Part shown: one piece after another, positions 1-11,046 of the stretch
How positions within the stretch are numbered: position 1 is the first letter of the stretch
Layout of the letters: each line of letters opens with the position of its first letter
DNA from: Plantago major
Taxonomy: Eukaryota; Streptophyta; Magnoliopsida; Lamiales; Plantaginaceae
Direction: 5' to 3'
NCBI GenBank assembly: GCA_026545765.1
Contig: JAIFAC010000471.1
Span: forward strand, 1-64,000
DNA: 64,000 bases
Made by a program: the position numbers and the translations under genes
The notes under the pieces: model-generated
The model's input: the letters and a program-made list of their open reading frames with translations, nothing else
Told to the model about the DNA's origin: nothing
The model's database searches: none

Positions 1-275
1 TTATGATTACGTACTCTTGTTTTAATAAAAGCGTATTTGCCTTTGTCAAGGTCGGACACTGTTTGATTGTGTTAATCCGATTCGGATCAGTGTATGATCT
101 GGTTTCGGATGGAGTAGTTAAACAATGTTTATCAACGTTTATGAAATCACAGTTGTATTGATTTGATGGAAATCGAATTACAACTTGAGGGCTTCGAGGC
201 CTTTTCAAAAAACAAACACTCAAAAAACAGATCGACAAGATAAAGGAAGGTGACAGTCGTTGCCACACTCCTTCT
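1..275 (-). other. Start of 3' non-coding region, copy 1
   Basis: Non-coding sequence just past the pol stop. It aligns by eye with 17938-18240 of copy 2 in the opposite orientation, sharing stretches around CCTCAAGTTGTAATTCGATT and GTATCCGACCTTGACAAAGG-like sequence. Copy 2 has about 50 extra bases near 18090-18140. I see no gene in it. Confidence 0.6.
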
Positions 276-1540
276 CTAAGTGTAAAACTTTTGGAGATTC
301 TTGGCATTCCAAGTTCTCTTCAAGGCCTGCCCTTGCTCATCTTCTAGTTCAAAGCTTCCATTAACTCTTGCCCGGTAACTTTATGCGGTCCTTCCACTTG
401 GGCTTAAGTTTCCCACATGACTTAGTATATCGGCGCCGAGGACTAAGTCTCCAACATATGTCCTTGGGAAAGACACGTTTATTGTAGGCTCGGCGGTCAT
501 GGCTTTATGCGGAAGGATGTTGGATGCCTTATCGCGCTTGTCTTCAAGGAGCTCAAGGTCATAGATCCTTGCGATCTCATTATCAATGGGTTGTATTCTT
601 TGGATTCTGAGTTGCCACCACCGTTTCGAAGGATGACCGCCTCGGATCCATAGACCGGGGAGAAAGATGTTTCTTGTGTGGCGGTCCAATTTGTTGTTCG
701 ATGTGAAGGACCGCATCGAGATCATCCATTTGTCTTGGGAAGTTCTCAACCTTCTCTCCAAAATTTTGACTATGGCCTTGTTGGTGGCTTCCACGACCAT
801 TGGCTTGGGGTGGCGATGGAAGTAAGCGTTGTTCTATTTTGAGGGTGAAGCCACTCCTTGGTCTTAACCCGAAAATTGTCTTTGCATTATGCGAAACTAG
901 CACTCGTGGGAGTCAAACCGCGGATGATGTTCTTCGGATGAATGTCCGAACCACCGCTGTGATGGTTGACCTTTGACCGACCCACTTAGTGAAGTATTCC
1001 CTTTGCCACTATCAAGAACTTCTTTTGATCGTTCCTCGCGGAAAGGACCAACTATGTCTATGCCCCATTGATCAAATGGGCATGCTATGATTAATGGAAT
1101 CATAGGGTTGGTCAGGAGGTGTAGTATGTTGGCATATTGGCGGTCTTCACGGTAGGCGATGTTGGCGCATCTATGTCGATAGTTGGCGATAGTATCCTTG
1201 TCTTATGATCTTTTGCGCCAAAGTTCTTCCTCGAATGACTTCCACAACTTCGCGTGGATTTCTTCCATCCAGTTTAGCCTCTTGAGGATCTAGGCACCTC
1301 ATGTGAGTTCATTGTGGGATCTTTTGTAGAGATCTTCTTCGAATAAAGTATATATTAGCTCGACATTGAATCTTCTGGCCTCTCTAGGATCCACGGGTGA
1401 AGTACCATCCTTGAGGTAATAGAATATATCGATCATCCAATTTCTTTACGTGCTCGAGAAGCATCTATCCGTTGGGGTTTGCGGGGAGGATTCATTTGTC
1501 GTAGGATGACACTTCTTGTGTCCAAAGCTTCTAAGGCTGA
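276..1540 (-). pseudogene. Integrase region of pol, copy 1
   Basis: Enzyme that would insert the cDNA into the chromosome. The DDE core is recognised from DQWGIDIVGPFREE near 1075-1030 (first aspartate) and VEATNKAIVKILE near 795-757 (the glutamate region). The C-terminal part reads NEIARIYDLELLEDKRDKAS near 585-520. The zinc-binding N-terminal part near 1500-1130 is only faintly readable, and the frame changes repeatedly. The pol stop is placed at TAG 276-278 by comparison with the TAG at 17935-17937 in copy 2. Confidence 0.78.
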
Positions 1541-1644
1541 GGTGTACTTGGAAAGGCGTCGGCTTTTCATTCCATTCTCTGTGAAATTGGTCGAGTAAAT
1601 TCTTCAAGTGCTCAACCTCTTTCTTGAGGAGCTCAAGTATTTGA

Positions 1645-2067
1645 TCATGTTAGGTCCTTTGGTGGTAAGGACCGGAAGCTGAGATTATCACGAGCTACAG
1701 TGCGTGTGGCTTTGATCCTTTTTACCTGAAGGGCTTTCGCCATTCTTAGGCCGGTGATAAGTGCTTCATATTCGGCCTCGTTGTTCGTCACCTTAAAATT
1801 GAGGGTGATGGCGTACTCTAGCTTGGCTCCTTCAGGACATTCAAGGAAAATTCCTATTCCTCCCAACCGTCCGGTGGATGATCCGTCCACTTGTAATGTC
1901 CAACATTCTTTGTTTCTTTCCTTACCCCTCGAAGTGGGGGTGAGTGCTTTCTCAACCTCCTGCTTCTTGTCGGAAGATGCAGTTGTCGAGGTATTGAGTT
2001 CTTCGTCCAAGAGAAACATGTGCCTTACTCTTAGTGAATCATCCATAGGTTGGTGATACTTAGTCAT
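1645..2067 (-). pseudogene. Second (archaeal-like) RNase H region of pol, copy 1
   Basis: Open stretch containing WTLQVDGSSTGRLGGIGIFL, then the NFKVTNNEAEYEALITGL motif and RMAKALQVKRI. This DGSS...NNEAEYEAL pattern is the additional RNase H described for the plant Tat lineage of Ty3/gypsy elements; it sits between the first RNase H and integrase. D of VDGSS and E of NEAEYEAL are likely active-site residues. The domain's later acidic residues are lost where the frame breaks near 1690. It is wholly absent from copy 2 because of the deletion there. Confidence 0.82.
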
Positions 2068-2127
2068 AAGCTGGATGCTACCTCTTTGTGTCTCTTCTGC
2101 TTCTTTCTCTCCACTTGATTCCTTGAT

Positions 2128-2577
2128 TTAGTCTATCACCACATGACTAGCCTTTTCCTGGGAGTTTTCGTTCTCCTCTTCTGCTTTCTCTGGATAGTCT
2201 ACCAGGAAGTCGGCCAGAACTTGCGCTTTCTTGGCGGATGGGGCTTGATACACAATATCATATTCACTTAGCTCAATAGCCCATTTGAATGGTATACTGT
2301 GATCCGGTTTGTCCAAGACATGTTTGAGTGGCTCCTTTGTAAGGAACAAAATCCGATGCGACTTGAAGTAAGGCTTCAGTTGCCGTGCAGTGTAAACTAG
2401 TGCGAAGGCTAGCTTCTCAACCTTGACATATCTGGCCTCAGAGCCTGCATGGGCTTTGCTCAAGTAGTAAATTGGTAAATGCTTGTTGTCTTGTATCCGT
2501 ACCAGTACAGAACTCATTGCTTCATCAGTGGTGGCCAAATAGAGGTAAAGAGTTTCAGCCTCCATGGGTTTAGACAA
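2128..2577 (-). pseudogene. RNase H (first, Ty3/gypsy type) region of pol, copy 1
   Basis: Open stretch of 149 codons that would degrade the RNA strand of the RNA-DNA hybrid. Motifs seen: LYLATTDEAMSSVLVR, LPIYYLSKAHAGSEARYVKVEKLAFALV and the tail HSIPFKWAIELSEYDIVYQ, followed by AKKAQVLADFLVDYP, the usual end of this domain in plant gypsy elements. It directly follows RT and precedes a second RNase H. The usual acidic residue in the TDEA region is present. It is internally intact here, but disconnected from RT by frameshifts. Confidence 0.85.
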
Positions 2578-2660
2578 AAGGCGGAGAGGAGATACTTTTC
2601 AAGTTTTCTAGGGCCTCTTCACACTCCTTTGTCCATTGAACTTAGTTCCTTTTTAAGATC

Positions 2661-3347
2661 TTAAAGAAGGGTAGGTTCTTCTCGGATTTTGAGATAAAAG
2701 CGGCTCAATGCCATCACCTTTCCTAGAAGCTTGAACTTCATTGTGGTCTTGAAACGTGGTAGATCTATGATTGCTTTTATTTTCTCCGGGTTAGCACTGA
2801 TGCCTCTTTCTGTAACCATGTAACCAAGGAATTTTCCTCCTTTCACCCCGAAAGTGCACTTTTCAGGGTTCAGCTTCATTCCGTATTATCGGAGAATAGA
2901 AAAACAATTGTTAAGGTGTTCAATGTGTTCCTCTTCAGTCTTGCTTTTCACAAGCATGTCATCCACATAGACTTCCAAGGTTTTTCCCAATTCTTCCTTG
3001 AACATCTTATTTACCAGCCGTTGGTAAGTAGCTCCTGCATTCTTGAGGCCAAAGGGCATGACCTTGAAGCAATAGACCCCTCCGGCCGCAAAGAATGCCG
3101 TTTTCTTGATGTCTTCTTGAGCCATCCTAATTTAGTAGAAACCTTGATATGCATCCATGAAGCTTAGAAGCGCACATCCTGCAGTGGAATCAACCAGCTG
3201 GTCTATGCGTGGCAATGGATAGGGATCCTTTGGACAAAATTTGTTGAGTCTAGTGAAGTCATTGCACATTCTCCACTTTCCTGGAGCTTTCTCGACGAGG
3301 ACCACGTTACAGACCCAATCGGAGTATCTAACTTCTTGATATGACAC
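2661..3347 (-). pseudogene. Reverse transcriptase region of pol, copy 1
   Basis: RNA-dependent DNA polymerase that would copy the element's RNA. Visible motifs in order: VVLVEKAPGKWRMCNDFTRLNK, LLSFMDAYQGF (first catalytic aspartate), MPFGLKNAGATYQRLVN, the YVDD active site in LEVYVDDMLVKS near 2960, and [22 protein letters not shown]. The reading frame is broken by a TAA just after DAYQGFY (about 3129-3131) and by a second TAA near 2883. At both places a glutamine codon would fit, so each looks like a CAA to TAA change. After 2700 the frame shifts. Catalytic residues are otherwise present, so the decay looks fairly recent. Confidence 0.88.
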
Positions 3348-3937
3348 CTTTCATCAACTTGTCAACCTCCCCTGCTATGATAGCATCCTCAACTGGTCCA
3401 AAGTCTTTCCTCTTTTGCCGGATGTGTTTGACCGTCGGATCCATGTTCAGACTGTGAACTGCGATCCTTGGGTCTATCCCCTTGAGATCATCTGTGCTCC
3501 AAGCACAGATGTCGCGATTGTCACGAAGGCAAGTGATGAGCTTGACTCTACTTCGTACTCATCTCCGTTCAATTCGAGTTGTTCTTTTTGAATCTCCTTG
3601 ACGAGTTGGACCTCTTTCGAGGCTTCATGGGATTCTATTCTATTTGTCTTGGGAACTTCTCTGGCGACCAATCGATTTCTTCCTTTGGTGGCGTTAGAGT
3701 AATGTAAGAATAGCTGAGGGCCCTTAGTGACGAAAGGGCTCTGTGGCCCCTCTGGTTGACATGATGTAGCACTCCCAGGCTTCTCTAACGTTGCCCATTT
3801 CTTCTCCCACGCCATTCGGGGTTGGAAACTTTACCCTGTTGTGTAAGGGAGAAGCAATTGCTCTGAATTGGTTAAGTCCCGGGCGGCTCTAGCTCACGGT
3901 CTAGTCGAAGGTGCTATCTCCTACCAAGTGGATAGTC

Positions 3938-4558
3938 TTAGTCACTCTTGTGGGAAAGGTGCCCATAGAGACTTGTAGTGGTATACTTCCGATGGGCGTA
4001 CTCTGGACCCTCAAAACCTACCAATGAAGTGTATACTCGTCCATATTGTATTTGCCCCAGGTGCATTTGCTCCACGGTCCTTTTGGATATGACATTGGAG
4101 GAGCTTCCTGTGTCGATTAGTACCTTGTTGACCTTGTAAGTGGCAATCACTAGAGAAACAACCAAAGGGACATCAGGGTCCTTGAGATCTCCTCTGCCAG
4201 ACGTTGGTGGGGGGATCTCGCTATCGTCAAAGGTAATTGCATTTGTGCCTTTCAGGGCTGGTGGCCCGTAAGCTCTGTTGTTGTTTCTCAAGTGTTGGGC
4301 GGTCCTTTCCCTTGCGTTTCTGCTATCTCCCCCTGTTGGTCCTCCTGCAATGGCGTTGATAACTCCACTGTAAGGGAGGTTCTCCATTTCTGTATCTTCG
4401 CGGTACCCTTGGTATCTTTGGGCATGCCGAGGTGGGATTTCCAGGAGGTGGTGGTAAAGATCTGTCGGAGGTTGAATCACGCTCCTCTCTTCTCTGCTCA
4501 TTCTTTCTATGCAGAGGTTCCTCTTCACTGTTAGTTCTTTCAAATTCCCACTTCTCAC
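3938..4558 (-). pseudogene. Retropepsin (aspartic protease) region of pol, copy 1
   Basis: Open stretch of 206 codons covering the gag-protease linker and part of the protease. The linker has the run VINAIAGGPTGGDS near residue 65-79 and KGTNAITFDDSEI near 103-115, both common upstream of Tat-lineage proteases. The catalytic motif VLIDTGSSSNVI falls near residues 146-157, with the aspartate at about 149. This enzyme would cleave the gag-pol polyprotein inside virus-like particles. The frame is lost after about residue 190, and the following stretch to 3348 is a poorly conserved protease-RT spacer with one open piece at 3815-3474. This whole region except the linker is deleted in copy 2. Confidence 0.8.
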
Positions 4559-4559
4559 T

Positions 4560-6158
4560 AGTCTTTCGATTTACATCTTCAAGCTGGGCAATCCTCGGTC
4601 GGGTGACCTTTACGCTTGTGGAGCGTCTGAGTCTTTAGAAAATTTACTCTTCTTCTTTGCTCTGAGTTTAGGCCATTGTATATTTAAGTCCTTCTCAACA
4701 ATAGAAGCAGATGTAGGATCTTGGTGCATTGGCGAGTATACTCGGCGTATCTCCTAGGTGGAGTTCTTTCTCTGCGAAATTCTTTCTGTCCACGAGATCT
4801 CTTTTTTGCTCGAACTTCCCTTGTGAGGAGGAAGTTCTGTCGTGCTGTTCTTTCCCTTCTTTATCCTGCTCTTATCGGGACATTTCTTGGTACTCTTCTC
4901 CATACAAGACTCCTTGAGATATCTTCTAGGTACTTTTAAGTGGTGATTTCTTGGTTGGAAAGCTTCCTTCTAAGCTCATCATTATAAGTGTTAGCATATG
5001 TGTCGGACCCGCTCTTTGATGCTATGAGGCTCTACAGCCGTACTTGACGTTGAAGCGGTCAAGGAAGGTTCTAAGGTCCTCATGCTCTTTTGGATTATGC
5101 ACGGTGCTCAATGACCTCTTCCTTTTCTTTTCTTTCTCAAACCTTTTCAAGAAAAGGGAGGCGTCACATAAGATCGATGGAACCATTAGGTAGTGAGGTC
5201 CAATCCATTGCTTCTCGAAAAGTGTGGTGGAAAAGTTGAGAGCTTTCATGTTGTCGTTGAGTCCATTGCTTTCCATCTTACTTTCGTATCTAGTAAGATG
5301 CCCTACGAGCAAGTATCTCCATAGTAATGCTCAAGGTTTGGGATAATGCGATGCAGGCGCTTTCTTTCTCTTGATCTCGCCATACGAGAGGGTTGGGAGT
5401 TTTAACTACCACCTTCTCATGCTTTGACCATCTTGCTCAAGGTGGCAATTTGTGTTTCAAGGCCTTACATTGAGGTAGATGCTCATTGTCGTCTTTCACC
5501 GATTACGGGTTGATAGCTACATACGGAGGAAGATCACCGATTGGAACTATCGGGATGCTTTCCGCCATTTGATCTCTTGGCGCTTGTTGTTGAGCTCCTC
5601 GGTGTTGGTTCCCGCTTAGTCTACTCGTGGCATACGGACTTCTCCTTGTCGTCCATGAAGCGGCCCTCATTAAGAAGGTTCCTTAGATCTTCGGTTGAGC
5701 TTGTTCCCCGATCGTTGTTGGATGGGGCCGGTGCTCATTTCTTGATTAATGAGTTCGGCTTGTCTTGGGATTGCCAAAGGTGGAGTGGGGTGAGGAGGGG
5801 AGGTTTGATCAAGCATCCTTGAATAGTGGTGAGTAAGAGGCCACGATTCTCATTCATCCCGAACTCACTAGGGCGAATGATCGCCCATTTGGGAGGTAAA
5901 GTTTCTTCTGGAGGAGGACCATGTGTTCTGATGGAGGAACATCCTTAGTCCCCAAGTGTCTGGATCCTTCTTGGTGGATTAGTGGCTCTTTCCTCGCCGG
6001 AAGAAAGACTAGCGGTATAGCCATCACTTGGATCATCTATTACTTCTCTTGTTGAAACTCTTGCTACCACCTCTTCTAGTGAGAGGTCTTCCCTTTGTCT
6101 TGGGCGAGCGTACCAATGGCGTGGCGTTGGTTCTTGTGGACCTTCTTGTTCTTGCCAT
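4560..6158 (-). pseudogene. gag remnant, copy 1
   Basis: Capsid/nucleocapsid region of the retrotransposon. The likely start is the ATG at 6158-6156, about 30 bases past the primer site; it opens MARTRRSTRT, as does copy 2 at 14789. That frame stops near 6033. The most recognisable piece is at 5312-5022, with GHLTRYESKMESNGLN, NFSTTLF and FLKRFEKEKKRK followed by HEDLRTFLDRF, which match the retrotransposon gag domain of copy 2. The reading frame changes several times, so no single protein could be made. No clear CCHC zinc knuckle was found. The 3' boundary with the protease region is approximate, because gag and pol are probably one long frame in the intact family. Confidence 0.72.
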
Positions 6159-6188
6159 TCTTTGAAGAGAGCGGGACTTTTTGTAAAG

Positions 6189-6206
6189 TTTCCCAGGCAG
6201 GCGCCA
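6189..6206 (-). other. Primer-binding site, copy 1
   Basis: Three bases inside the LTR end the minus strand reads TGGCGCCTGCCTGGGAAA. TGG pairs with the CCA end of a tRNA, the normal start of minus-strand DNA synthesis. The first seven bases are shared with copy 2. I have not assigned the tRNA. Confidence 0.7.
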
Positions 6207-6209
6207 AAA

Positions 6210-7141
6210 TGTTGAGGTGTAACTCTGACTACTTAGATTTATTTCAACTCCACTAAATGAGTGCCAAGGTAAGAAGCTCCTTGCTAGGTAAGGACCAATG
6301 CGTAAGAACCAGCGACCAACTACTTCGGTATGGACCTGCACACTTGAGTGGGGGGGGGGGGTTAGTGCCCGGTTTGCTAAGTGTCAAACCGGGATGAGAC
6401 TTTACTCGAGAGTGACTGAAGAACAACTCTGTATAATGCTCGGGATTGGGGTCGTGATGTGACTTGGAAGATGACTTACTTGATCTTGTGGGGATGTGTG
6501 CCTTTTTATAGGCTATCATCAAAATGGAGGGGTTGCTAGGATTGCGCCATGTGTACGGCTAGGATTGAGCCACCAATGCTAATATGAGGCCCATAACCCA
6601 ATAATGAAGCTTTAGCCCATGCCATCTTGGGCTTTAGGGGTAGTTTGGTCATTATTGGGAGAGTTCTTGAGGATGTGACTAGTTACGCGAGTTCCCGGTT
6701 GGAGAGATGGGTCCGGACGATTAGTCCGGACCATATTTGGTGTCGGTGAGGAAGTTCTCCTTTGTCAACTTTTCCGATTAGACTCTGGTTCGGACATCTC
6801 ACTCTTTGGTGCCCATTTGCTTGGTTGCTTTATGAGCTGGTCATGCTGGATCCGAGTTGACATCCGGATCGGAGTCCTTAGGTCGGAGAGTCGACTTAGC
6901 ACTATGCTCCTTTCCCAGAGAGGCTCGGACCAAGGTGGGTCGGACCTATCGTTCCGGGTCGGGCCTTGTAGGTCCAAATCCTTCGTCCCTTTCTTTCAAT
7001 GTGGGTCGGACCATGGTTGGTCTGCCCGGATCGAACCGCTGGCTCGGACCAAAGTGTCTCGGATCCATTGGATGACTTGGGATGCCTTAGGATTCGTTCC
7101 TAGGTCCTTTATGACGGATTGGACATATTTCCGTATCAACA
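6210..7141 (-). repeat. 5' LTR of copy 1
   Basis: On the minus strand the LTR starts TGTTGATACGG at 7141 and ends CTCAACA at 6210, giving 932 bp with TG...CA ends. It matches the LTRs at 13806-14737 and 24364-25313. A TATA box lies at 6503-6510, and a run of twelve G (C on the element's own strand) at 6350-6361 sits between the TATA box and the LTR end. GTCCGA/TCGGAC words are frequent throughout. Confidence 0.9.
6503..6510 (-). promoter_or_regulatory. LTR TATA box, copy 1
   Basis: The minus strand reads GCCTATAAAAAGGC, matching in position the TATAAATA of the copy 2 LTRs. It is the likely core promoter for the genomic transcript of this copy. Confidence 0.65.
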
Positions 7142-10100
7142 CTCTTACTCCTTCGGTCTATTGTTTAATTCTAGAATAGACTTCTTTGTTTGATATTATC
7201 CCACTCCTTTAGTGTGTTGTTTAGCTCTCGAGTAGAGTTGTTCGTTTGTTGTTTGTCCCACTCCAAGGTTTGTCCTTTATATTTCTCAAGTAGAGTTGTT
7301 CGTTTGTTGTTTATTCAACACCTTTTGTGTTTTGTTTAACTCTCAAGTAGAGTTCTTCGTTCGTTATTTTATTACTCTTGTGTTTTGTTTAAATCTCAAA
7401 TTGACTTCTCCATTTGTAATTATCTATCTCCCATTATTGTTTTATTTAACCCACGAGTAGAATTTTACATTTGTTGTTTATCCCACTCCTTATGTGTGTT
7501 CTTTAACTCTTAAGTAGTGTTCTTCGTTTGTGATACTTGTACTCTTTCTATGTATTGTTTAAATCTCGAATAGACTTCTTTGTTTGACATTATCCCACTC
7601 CATTAGTGTGTTGTTTAGCTCTCGAGTAGAGTTCTACGTTTGTTGTTTGTCCCACTCCAAAGTTTGTTGTTTATATCTCTCAAGTAGAGTTGTTCGTTTG
7701 TTGTTTATTCAACACCTTTTGTGTTTTGGTTAACTCTCAAGTAGAGTTCTTCGTTCTTTATTTTATTACTCCTCTTGTGTGTTGTTTAAATCTCAAACTG
7801 ACTTCTCCGTTTGTAATTATCTCTCTCCCATTATTGTTTTATTTAACCCACGAGTAGAATTTTACATTTGTTGTTTATCCCAATCCATATGTGTGTTTAT
7901 TAATTCTCAAGTAGTGTTCTTCCTTTGTGATACTCTTACTCCTTCTGTGTATTGTTTAAATTTCGAATAGACTTCTTCCTTGACATTATCCCACTCCTTT
8001 AGTATGTTGTTTATCTCTCGAGTAGAGTTATTCATTTTTTGTTCTTCCCTCCCCAAAGTGTGTCCTTTATATCTCTCAAGTAGAGTTGTTCGTTTGTTGT
8101 TTATTCAACACCTTTTTGTTTTGTGTAACTCTCAAGTAGAGTTCTTCGTTTGTTATTTTGTTACTCCTGTGTGTTGTTTAAATCTCAAATTGCCTTCTCC
8201 GTTTGTAATTATCCCAGTCCTTTATTGTGTTGTTTAAGTCTCGAGTAGAATTTTACGTTTGTTGATTATCCCACTCCTTATGTGTGTTCTTTAACTCTTA
8301 AGTAGTGTTCTTCGTTTGTGATACTCTTACTCCTTCGGTCTATTGTTTAATTCTAGAATAGACTTCTTTGTTTGACATTATCCCACTCCTTTAGTGTGTT
8401 GTTTAGCTCTCGAGTAGAGTTGTTCGTTTGTTGTTTGTCCCACTCCAAGGTTTGTCCTTTATATTTACAAGTAGAGTTGTTCGTTTGTTGTTTATTCAAC
8501 ACCTTTTGTGTTTTGTTTAACTCGCAAGTAGAGTTCTTCGTTCGTTATTTTATTACTCTTGTGTTTTGTTTAAATCTCAAATTGACTTCTCTGTTTGTAA
8601 TTATCTGTCTCCCATTATTGTTTTATTTAACCCACGAGTAGAATTTTAGATTTGTTGTTTATCCCAATCCATATGTGTGTTTATTAATTCTCAAGTAGTG
8701 TTCTTCCTTTGTGATACTCTTACTCCTTCTGTGTATTGTTTAAATTTCGAATAGACTTCTTCCTTGACATTATCCCACTCCTTTAGTGTGTTGTTTATCT
8801 CTCGAGTAGTGTTATTCGTTTTTTGTTCTTCCCTCTCCAAAGTGTGTCCTTTATATCTCTGTAGTAGAGTTGTTCGTTTGTTGTTTATTCAACATCTTTT
8901 TGTTTTGTGTAACTCTCAAGTAGAGTTCTTCGTTCTTTATTTTATTACTCCTCTTGTGTGTTGTTTAAATCTCAAATTGAGTTCTCCGTTTGTAATTATC
9001 TCTCTCCCATTATTGTTTTATTTAACCCACGAGTAGAATTTTACATTTGTTGTTTATCCCTGTGTTTATTAATTCTCAAGTAGTGTTCTTCCTTTGTGAT
9101 ACTCTTACTCCTTCAGTGTATTGTTTAAATTTCGAATAGACTTCTTCCTTGACATTATCCCGCTCCTTCAGTGTGTTGTTTATCTCTCGAGTAGTGTTAT
9201 TCGTTTTTTGTTCTTCCCTCTCCAAAGTGTGTCCTTTATGTCTCTCAAGTTGAGTTGTTTGTTTGTTGTTTATTCAACACCTTTTTGTTTTGTGTAACTC
9301 TCCAGTAGAGTTCTTCGATCTTTATTTTATTGTTTAAATCTCAAATTGACTTCTCCGTTTGTAATTATCTCTCTCCCATTATTGTTTTATTTAACCCACG
9401 AGTAGAATTTTACATTTGTTGTTTATCCCAATCTATATGTGTGTTTATTAATTCTCAAGTAGTGTTCTTCCTTTGTGATACTCTTACTCCTACTGTGAAT
9501 TGTTTAAATTTCGAATAGACATCTTCCTTGACATTATCCCACTCCTTTAGTGTGTTATTTAACACTCGATTATAGTTATTCGTTTGTTGTTCTTCCCTCT
9601 CCAAAGTGTGTCGTTTATATCTCTCAAATAGAGTTGTTTTTTTGTTCTTTATTCAACTCCTTTTGCATTTTGTTTAGCTCTCAAGTAGAGTTCTTCGTTC
9701 GTTATTTTATTACTCCTGTGTGTTGTTTAAATCTCAAATTGCCTTCTCCATTTGTAATTGTCCCAGTCCTTTATTGTGTTGTTTATGTCTCGAGTAGAAT
9801 TTTACGTTTGTTGATTATCCCACTCCTTATGTGTGTTCTTTAACTCTTAAGTAGTGTTCTACGTTTGTGATACTCTTACTCCTTCGGTCTATTGTTTAAT
9901 TCTAGTGTAGACCTCTTTGTTTGACATTATCCCACTCCTTTAGTGTGTTGTTTAGCTCTCGAGTAGAGTTGTTCGTTTGCTGTTTGTCCCACTCCAAGGT
10001 TTGTTGTTTATATCTCTCAACTAGAGTTGTTCGTGTGTTGTTTATTCTACACCTTTTGTGTTTTGGTTAACTCTCAAGTAGAGTTCTTCGTTCGTTATTT

Positions 10101-11019
10101 TATTACTCCTCTTGTGTGTTGTTTAACTCTCAAATTGACTTCTCCGTTTGTAATTATCTCTCTCCCATTATTGTTTTATTTAAACCACGAGTAGAATTTT
10201 AGATTTGTTGTTTATGCCAATCCATATGTGTGTTTATTAATTCTCAAGTAGTGTTCTTCGTTTGTGAAACTCTTACTCCTTCTGTGTATTGTTTAAATTT
10301 CGAATAGACTTCTTCATTGACATTATCCCACTTCTTTAGTGTGTTGTTTATCTCTCGAGTAGAGTTATTCGTTTTTGGTTCTTCCCTCTCCAATGTGTGT
10401 CCTTTATATTTCTCAAGTAGAGTTGTTCGTTTGTTGTTCATTCAACACCTTTTGTGTTTTGTTTAACTTTCAAGTAGAGTTCTTCGTTCGTTATTTTATT
10501 ACTCCTCTTATTTGTTGTTTAAATCTCAAATTGACTTCTCCGTTTGTAATTATCTCTCTCCCATTATTGTTTTATTTAACTCCCGAGTAGAATTTTAGAT
10601 TTGTTGTTTATCCCATTCCATATGTGTGTTGATTAATTCTCAAGTAGTGTTCTTCCTTTGTGATACTCATACTCCTTCTGTGTATTGTTTAAATTTCGAA
10701 TAGACTTCTTCTTTGACATTATCCCACTCCTTTAGTGTGTTGTTTATCTCTCGAGTAGAGTTATTCGTTTTTTGTTCTTCCCTCTCCAAAGTGTATCCTT
10801 TATATCTCTCAGGTAGAGTTGTTCGTTTGTTGTTTATTCAACACCTTTTTGTTTTGTGTAACTCTCAAGTAGAGTTCTTCGGTCGTTATTTTATTACTCC
10901 TGTGTGTTGTTTAAATCTCAAATTGCCTTCTCCGTTTGTAATTATCCCAGTCATTTATTGTGTTGTTTAAGTCTCGAGTAGAATTTTACGTTTGTTGATT
11001 ATCCCACTCCTTATGTGTG

Positions 11020-11046
11020 ACTATTCATAGCTATTACCTTGACATG
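11020..11046 (+). other. 27-bp non-satellite insertion in a monomer
   Basis: Between CCTTATGTGTG and TTCTTTAACTC, which adjoin in other monomers, lie 27 extra bases beginning ACTATTCATAGC. Part of it (CCTTGACAT) resembles the fifth subrepeat, so it may be filler from a repair event. Confidence 0.6.

Larger units (their letters stand above)
1..7141 (-). mobile_element. Tat-lineage Ty3/gypsy LTR retrotransposon, copy 1 (3' end outside window)
   Basis: Read on the minus strand from 7141 downwards, this holds a 5' LTR, primer-binding site, gag, protease, reverse transcriptase, RNase H, a second RNase H and integrase, then the start of a 3' non-coding region that runs off the window. A second RNase H between the first one and integrase is the known hallmark of the plant Tat lineage. 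All coding parts are broken by stops and frameshifts, so the copy is defective. It is the same family as the element at 13806-25313: LTR ends, gag start and integrase can be aligned by eye. The LTR abuts satellite sequence at 7142, so it inserted into the array. The expected target duplication on this side is CTCTT (7142-7146); its partner lies outside the window. Confidence 0.88.

Noticed and set aside
1754..2056. Plus-strand open frame of 100 codons
   Set aside because: It is the reverse shadow of the second RNase H domain on the minus strand, which has clear motifs.
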